This document shows, piece by piece, positions 61,506 through 64,000 of a DNA stretch of 64,000 bases. A program made the position numbers and the translations under genes. Origin of the DNA: Enterovibrio qingdaonensis (GTDB lineage: Bacteria; Pseudomonadota; Gammaproteobacteria; Enterobacterales; Vibrionaceae); NCBI RefSeq assembly GCF_028683135.1, contig NZ_JAJUBB010000001.1:490277-554276 (forward strand), read 5' to 3'. Position 1 is the stretch's first letter; each line of letters starts with the position of its first letter. Under the pieces are notes generated by a model. That model was not told where the DNA came from. It did no database searches and saw only the letters and a list, made by a program, of their open reading frames with translations.

Positions 61506-63007
61506 GCTGCATCCTTCTTAACGTGTTTACCTACAGCGCAGGCCAGTAATGTTTCTTGATCGGCGTCTTTCGCGTTGAATTCGCCAGTAATGCGGCCTTC
61601 ATGCATCACCATGATGCGATCACTCATGCCGAGCACTTCTGGCATGTCAGAAGACACCAGAATGATGCTCATGCCTTCCGCTTTGAATCGGTTGATCAGT
61701 TGGTAGATTTCTTTCTTTGCTCCCACGTCGACACCACGCGTGGGTTCGTCGAGGATCAGGACACGCGGCTTGGTCATCAGCCCTTTTGCAATCGCCACTT
61801 TCTGCTGGTTACCGCCAGAAAGGTTGCCAATTAGCTGCTCACGGGTTGGGGTTTTGATGTTGAATAGCGTGATAAAGTCATCGACTGCCATAACCTCATC
61901 GGCATGACGGATTTGCACACCTTTACTGAACTTATCCAGCGCACATATCGACATATTTTCTTTCACAGACAGGCCAAGGATCAGGCCATCGCCTTTACGG
62001 TCTTCGGAGATATACGCAATGCCGTTTAGTAGTCCATCTCGCGGGTTTATTGGATTAACAGCTTTACCGTTTAGCACCACATCACCACGCTCACGTGGCA
62101 ACGCACCGTAAATCACCTTCATCAGCTCAGTGCGACCTGCCCCCATCAAACCAGAAACACCGAGTATTTCGCCGCGTTTCAGCGTAAAGCTCACGTCTTT
62201 CACACCCGATCCAGTGACGTTTTTCACGTCGAGGCAGATATCTCCGTGTGTCACAGCAATTCGTGGGTATTGCTCTTCGAGCTTCCGGCCGACCATCATT
62301 TCAATCAAGCCGTCTTCATCGGTGTCTTTCACCTGACATTCGCCAATGAACCTGCCATCACGAAGCACGGTAATGTCGTCGCAAATGGTGAAAATTTCCT
62401 TTAAGCGGTGGGAGATGTATACAATGCCGCAGCCTTCGTCGCGAAGCTCGTTGATGACCTTGAACAGAGATTCAGTTTCAGTGTCTGTCAGGGCATCGGT
62501 AGGTTCATCCATGATGATGACTTTCGAATCAAACGACAGAGCCTTAGCAATCTCTACCATTTGCTGTTCACCAAGGCTTAGGGCACCCAGAAGTGTTTTG
62601 GCACTGTGTTTTACGTTCAGTCGAGCCAGCAGCTTATCTGCTTCCGCGTACATTTTTTCCCAAAGCACACGCCCAAACGCCCCTGTAAACTCGCGACCTA
62701 GAAAAATATTTTCAGCGATGGTCAGTTCAGGGATCAGATTCAGTTCTTGGTGAATAATACTGATACCGGCTTGCTGAGAATCTCGCGGACCTTTAAACGC
62801 CGCAGGTTTACCTTCATAGCGGATTGACCCACCGTCCAAAGCATAAATACCGGTAAGCACTTTCATCATGGTGGATTTGCCCGCACCATTTTCCCCCATG
62901 AGTGCCATCACTCGACCTGGGTACACATTGAGACTGGCTTTATCGAGTGCTTTTACACCCGGAAACGCCTTTTCAATCTCACTGAGTTGTAATATTGCTT
63001 GAGTCAT
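61502..63007 (-). CDS. rbsA: ribose ABC transporter ATP-binding protein (two-domain)
   Basis: The 501-residue protein has two ABC domains. Domain 1 has Walker [10 protein letters not shown], signature LSLGEQQM and Walker [13 protein letters not shown]; domain 2 has the degenerate P-loop GLMGAGRTE, signature [15 protein letters not shown] and [13 protein letters not shown], as usual for sugar importers of this class. It energises ribose import through RbsC. Confidence 0.95.
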   Translation of the reverse strand: MTQAILQLSEIEKAFPGVKALDKASLNVYPGRVMALMGENGAGKSTMMKVLTGIYALDGGSIRYEGKPAAFKGPRDSQQAGISIIHQELNLIPELTIAENIFLGREFTGAFGRVLWEKMYAEADKLLARLNVKHSAKTLLGALSLGEQQMVEIAKALSFDSKVIIMDEPTDALTDTETESLFKVINELRDEGCGIVYISHRLKEIFTICDDITVLRDGRFIGECQVKDTDEDGLIEMMVGRKLEEQYPRIAVTHGDICLDVKNVTGSGVKDVSFTLKRGEILGVSGLMGAGRTELMKVIYGALPRERGDVVLNGKAVNPINPRDGLLNGIAYISEDRKGDGLILGLSVKENMSICALDKFSKGVQIRHADEVMAVDDFITLFNIKTPTREQLIGNLSGGNQQKVAIAKGLMTKPRVLILDEPTRGVDVGAKKEIYQLINRFKAEGMSIILVSSDMPEVLGMSDRIMVMHEGRITGEFNAKDADQETLLACAVGKHVKKDAA

Positions 63008-63043
63008 AGGAACGCCCTCGTCTCATTCAATCCATAATGCTCG

Positions 63044-63463
63044 TTAAAAAACGACGCCCGCTTTAAAGATGACGTTGGCGTAGGGGGTACACTCGCCTGT
63101 ACGAATAACGGCATGGCTATCGTGGGTGCGTACTTTGAAGTCTTCGTGGGAAACATACTGGATAGAAATAGATTTTCCGCTTCGCTCCTCTTCATCGAGG
63201 ATTTCTTTGATTAGTGCTTCGTGGCAATCAGGGCTTACCGCTGCGAACTCTTCTGCCAATACGACGCCTTCGATTTGCGACTCAGAGAGCACGACGCGAA
63301 CCGTTTCAATAAACCCAGGCACACCGTGGGTTAATGCGAGATCGATGCGTTGAACATGCTGGGGAATCGGTAAACCCGCATCGCAAATCACATACTCGTC
63401 AGTGTGTCCAAGGGTAGAAATTAAATGCGCAATCTCTGAATTCAATAAGGTGTTTTTTTTCAT
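63044..63463 (-). CDS. rbsD: D-ribose pyranase
   Basis: The 139-residue protein begins MKKNTLLNSEIAHLISTLGH and has the active-site stretch DEYVICDAGLPIP and the C-terminal IRTGECTPYANVIFKAGV. It interconverts beta-pyran and beta-furan forms of ribose. GAAGG lies 7 nt upstream. First gene of the ribose operon. Confidence 0.95.
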   Translation of the reverse strand: MKKNTLLNSEIAHLISTLGHTDEYVICDAGLPIPQHVQRIDLALTHGVPGFIETVRVVLSESQIEGVVLAEEFAAVSPDCHEALIKEILDEEERSGKSISIQYVSHEDFKVRTHDSHAVIRTGECTPYANVIFKAGVVF

Positions 63464-63540
63464 TCTTTAACCTTCTTACAGCGGCTAATTCTCGATAACG
63501 CCTCTTTGCTCATACAAACCAAAGAAGAAAAATCCATCAT

Positions 63541-63577
63541 CGAAACGTTTCGCTCATTCTTATCGAAACGTTTCGAT
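63541..63577. promoter_or_regulatory. twin RbsR operators
   Basis: CGAAACGTTTCG (63541-63552) and ATCGAAACGTTTCGAT (63562-63577) are two palindromes with 21-bp centre spacing, about two helical turns, upstream of rbsD. This matches the known LacI/RbsR-type core. Confidence 0.85.
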
Positions 63578-63801
63578 GCGTCTCTACGAAGACCTAAAAG
63601 TCGTGATACTGCTCTCGATTTGCAATGATACTTGCACGAAAAACATGAACTGATTCACTTTAATCATGCGTATCGAAAATGCACGATAGAGGGGGCTGTG
63701 GCACAAATATCTGGTTAATGTAGGTAAGTCGGCGGTAACAGTGGTAGGCTGCCTCCATGCAGGTGTGCTTCACACTCGAGCCAAAAGGCCAATAAAAACA
63801 A

Positions 63802-64000
63802 ATGCAAAACAATCTACAGCCACAAATTACATCCGGCATTTACCGACTAACTGACGAATGGACGCTTGACCTTCCCTGTGAATTCAACGTCACGATGGAA
63901 GATGAAGATCTTGTCATATGGCATGAAGGATTCACGATTTGGTGTTCTATTTGGGGTATTGAGCCCGAAGAATCTCCAGAGGAAGCTCTCCAATGGATCA
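63802..64000 (+). CDS. N-terminal part of an unknown protein (cut by window edge)
   Basis: ATG 63802 opens a frame to the window end (66 complete codons) beginning MQNNLQPQITSGIYRLTDEW and rich in Trp and acidic residues (EDLVIWHEGFTIWCSIWGIE). No signal peptide. The upstream ribosome site is weak. Not recognised. Confidence 0.55.
   Translation, partial: MQNNLQPQITSGIYRLTDEWTLDLPCEFNVTMEDEDLVIWHEGFTIWCSIWGIEPEESPEEALQWI

Overview
The window looks like part of a marine gamma-proteobacterial chromosome, most likely Vibrionaceae. The grounds are a laminarin-degradation set, a canonical rbsDACBK-R operon, an Entner-Doudoroff gluconate locus with GntR-type operators, a YeeN/YebC-family gene and a DUF3015/DUF4105 pair. 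The genus cannot be settled from sequence reading alone. No rRNA, tRNA, CRISPR array, transposase or integrase was seen.

Region 1 (1-10.5 kb) is the most unusual. A two-cysteine ArsR-type repressor and an ArsP-type permease sit inside a complete family-3 solute-binding ABC importer whose two permease genes are separated by arsR. An outer-membrane barrel gene diverges from arsP. Downstream of the importer, in one tightly packed transcript, lie an OsmC-like protein, a ferritin-like di-iron protein whose ligand spacing resembles aldehyde-deformylating oxygenase and which ends in Cys-Cys-His, an NAD(P)-binding SDR and an RND/MMPL transporter cut by the window edge. The same ATATGGATAT motif lies in both divergent promoter regions. 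I read this as an uptake, conversion and efflux system for an organoarsenical or a related thiophilic compound. The substrate is inference.

Region 2 (10.5-20 kb) holds a 1151-residue inverting beta-glucan phosphorylase (GH94/GH149 type) and an Opp/Dpp-type ABC importer. Region 5 (37-49 kb) holds a very large GH17 lipoprotein with many carbohydrate-binding-like modules, a LamB-type porin and a GH16 lipoprotein. All four promoters carry the palindrome GAAAGCGCTTTC, so the two blocks probably form one beta-1,3-glucan (laminarin) regulon: surface or periplasmic cleavage by GH16/GH17, outer-membrane entry by the porin, ABC import of oligosaccharides and cytoplasmic phosphorolysis. No LacI-type regulator clearly dedicated to this operator is in the window.

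Region 3 (20.4-29 kb) is a four-gene unit: a small secreted protein, a membrane-anchored coiled-coil protein, a 2445-residue secreted SpvB/YD-repeat (Rhs-like) protein and a four-helix membrane protein placed like an immunity gene.

Region 4 (29-37.2 kb) is the gluconate/Entner-Doudoroff locus (eda, gntP-type permease, gntK, edd, gntR) with GntR operators, interrupted by the DUF3015/DUF4105 pair.

Region 6 (49-56.6 kb) is ordinary chromosome: a YeeN-type regulator, small unknown proteins, a maltose-type O-acetyltransferase, a GNAT protein, a chemotaxis receptor and a tandem NTF2-like protein. Region 7 (56.6-63.6 kb) is the ribose operon on the minus strand, ending in a translationally coupled patatin-like phospholipase, with twin RbsR operators upstream. 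A truncated unknown gene starts at the right edge.
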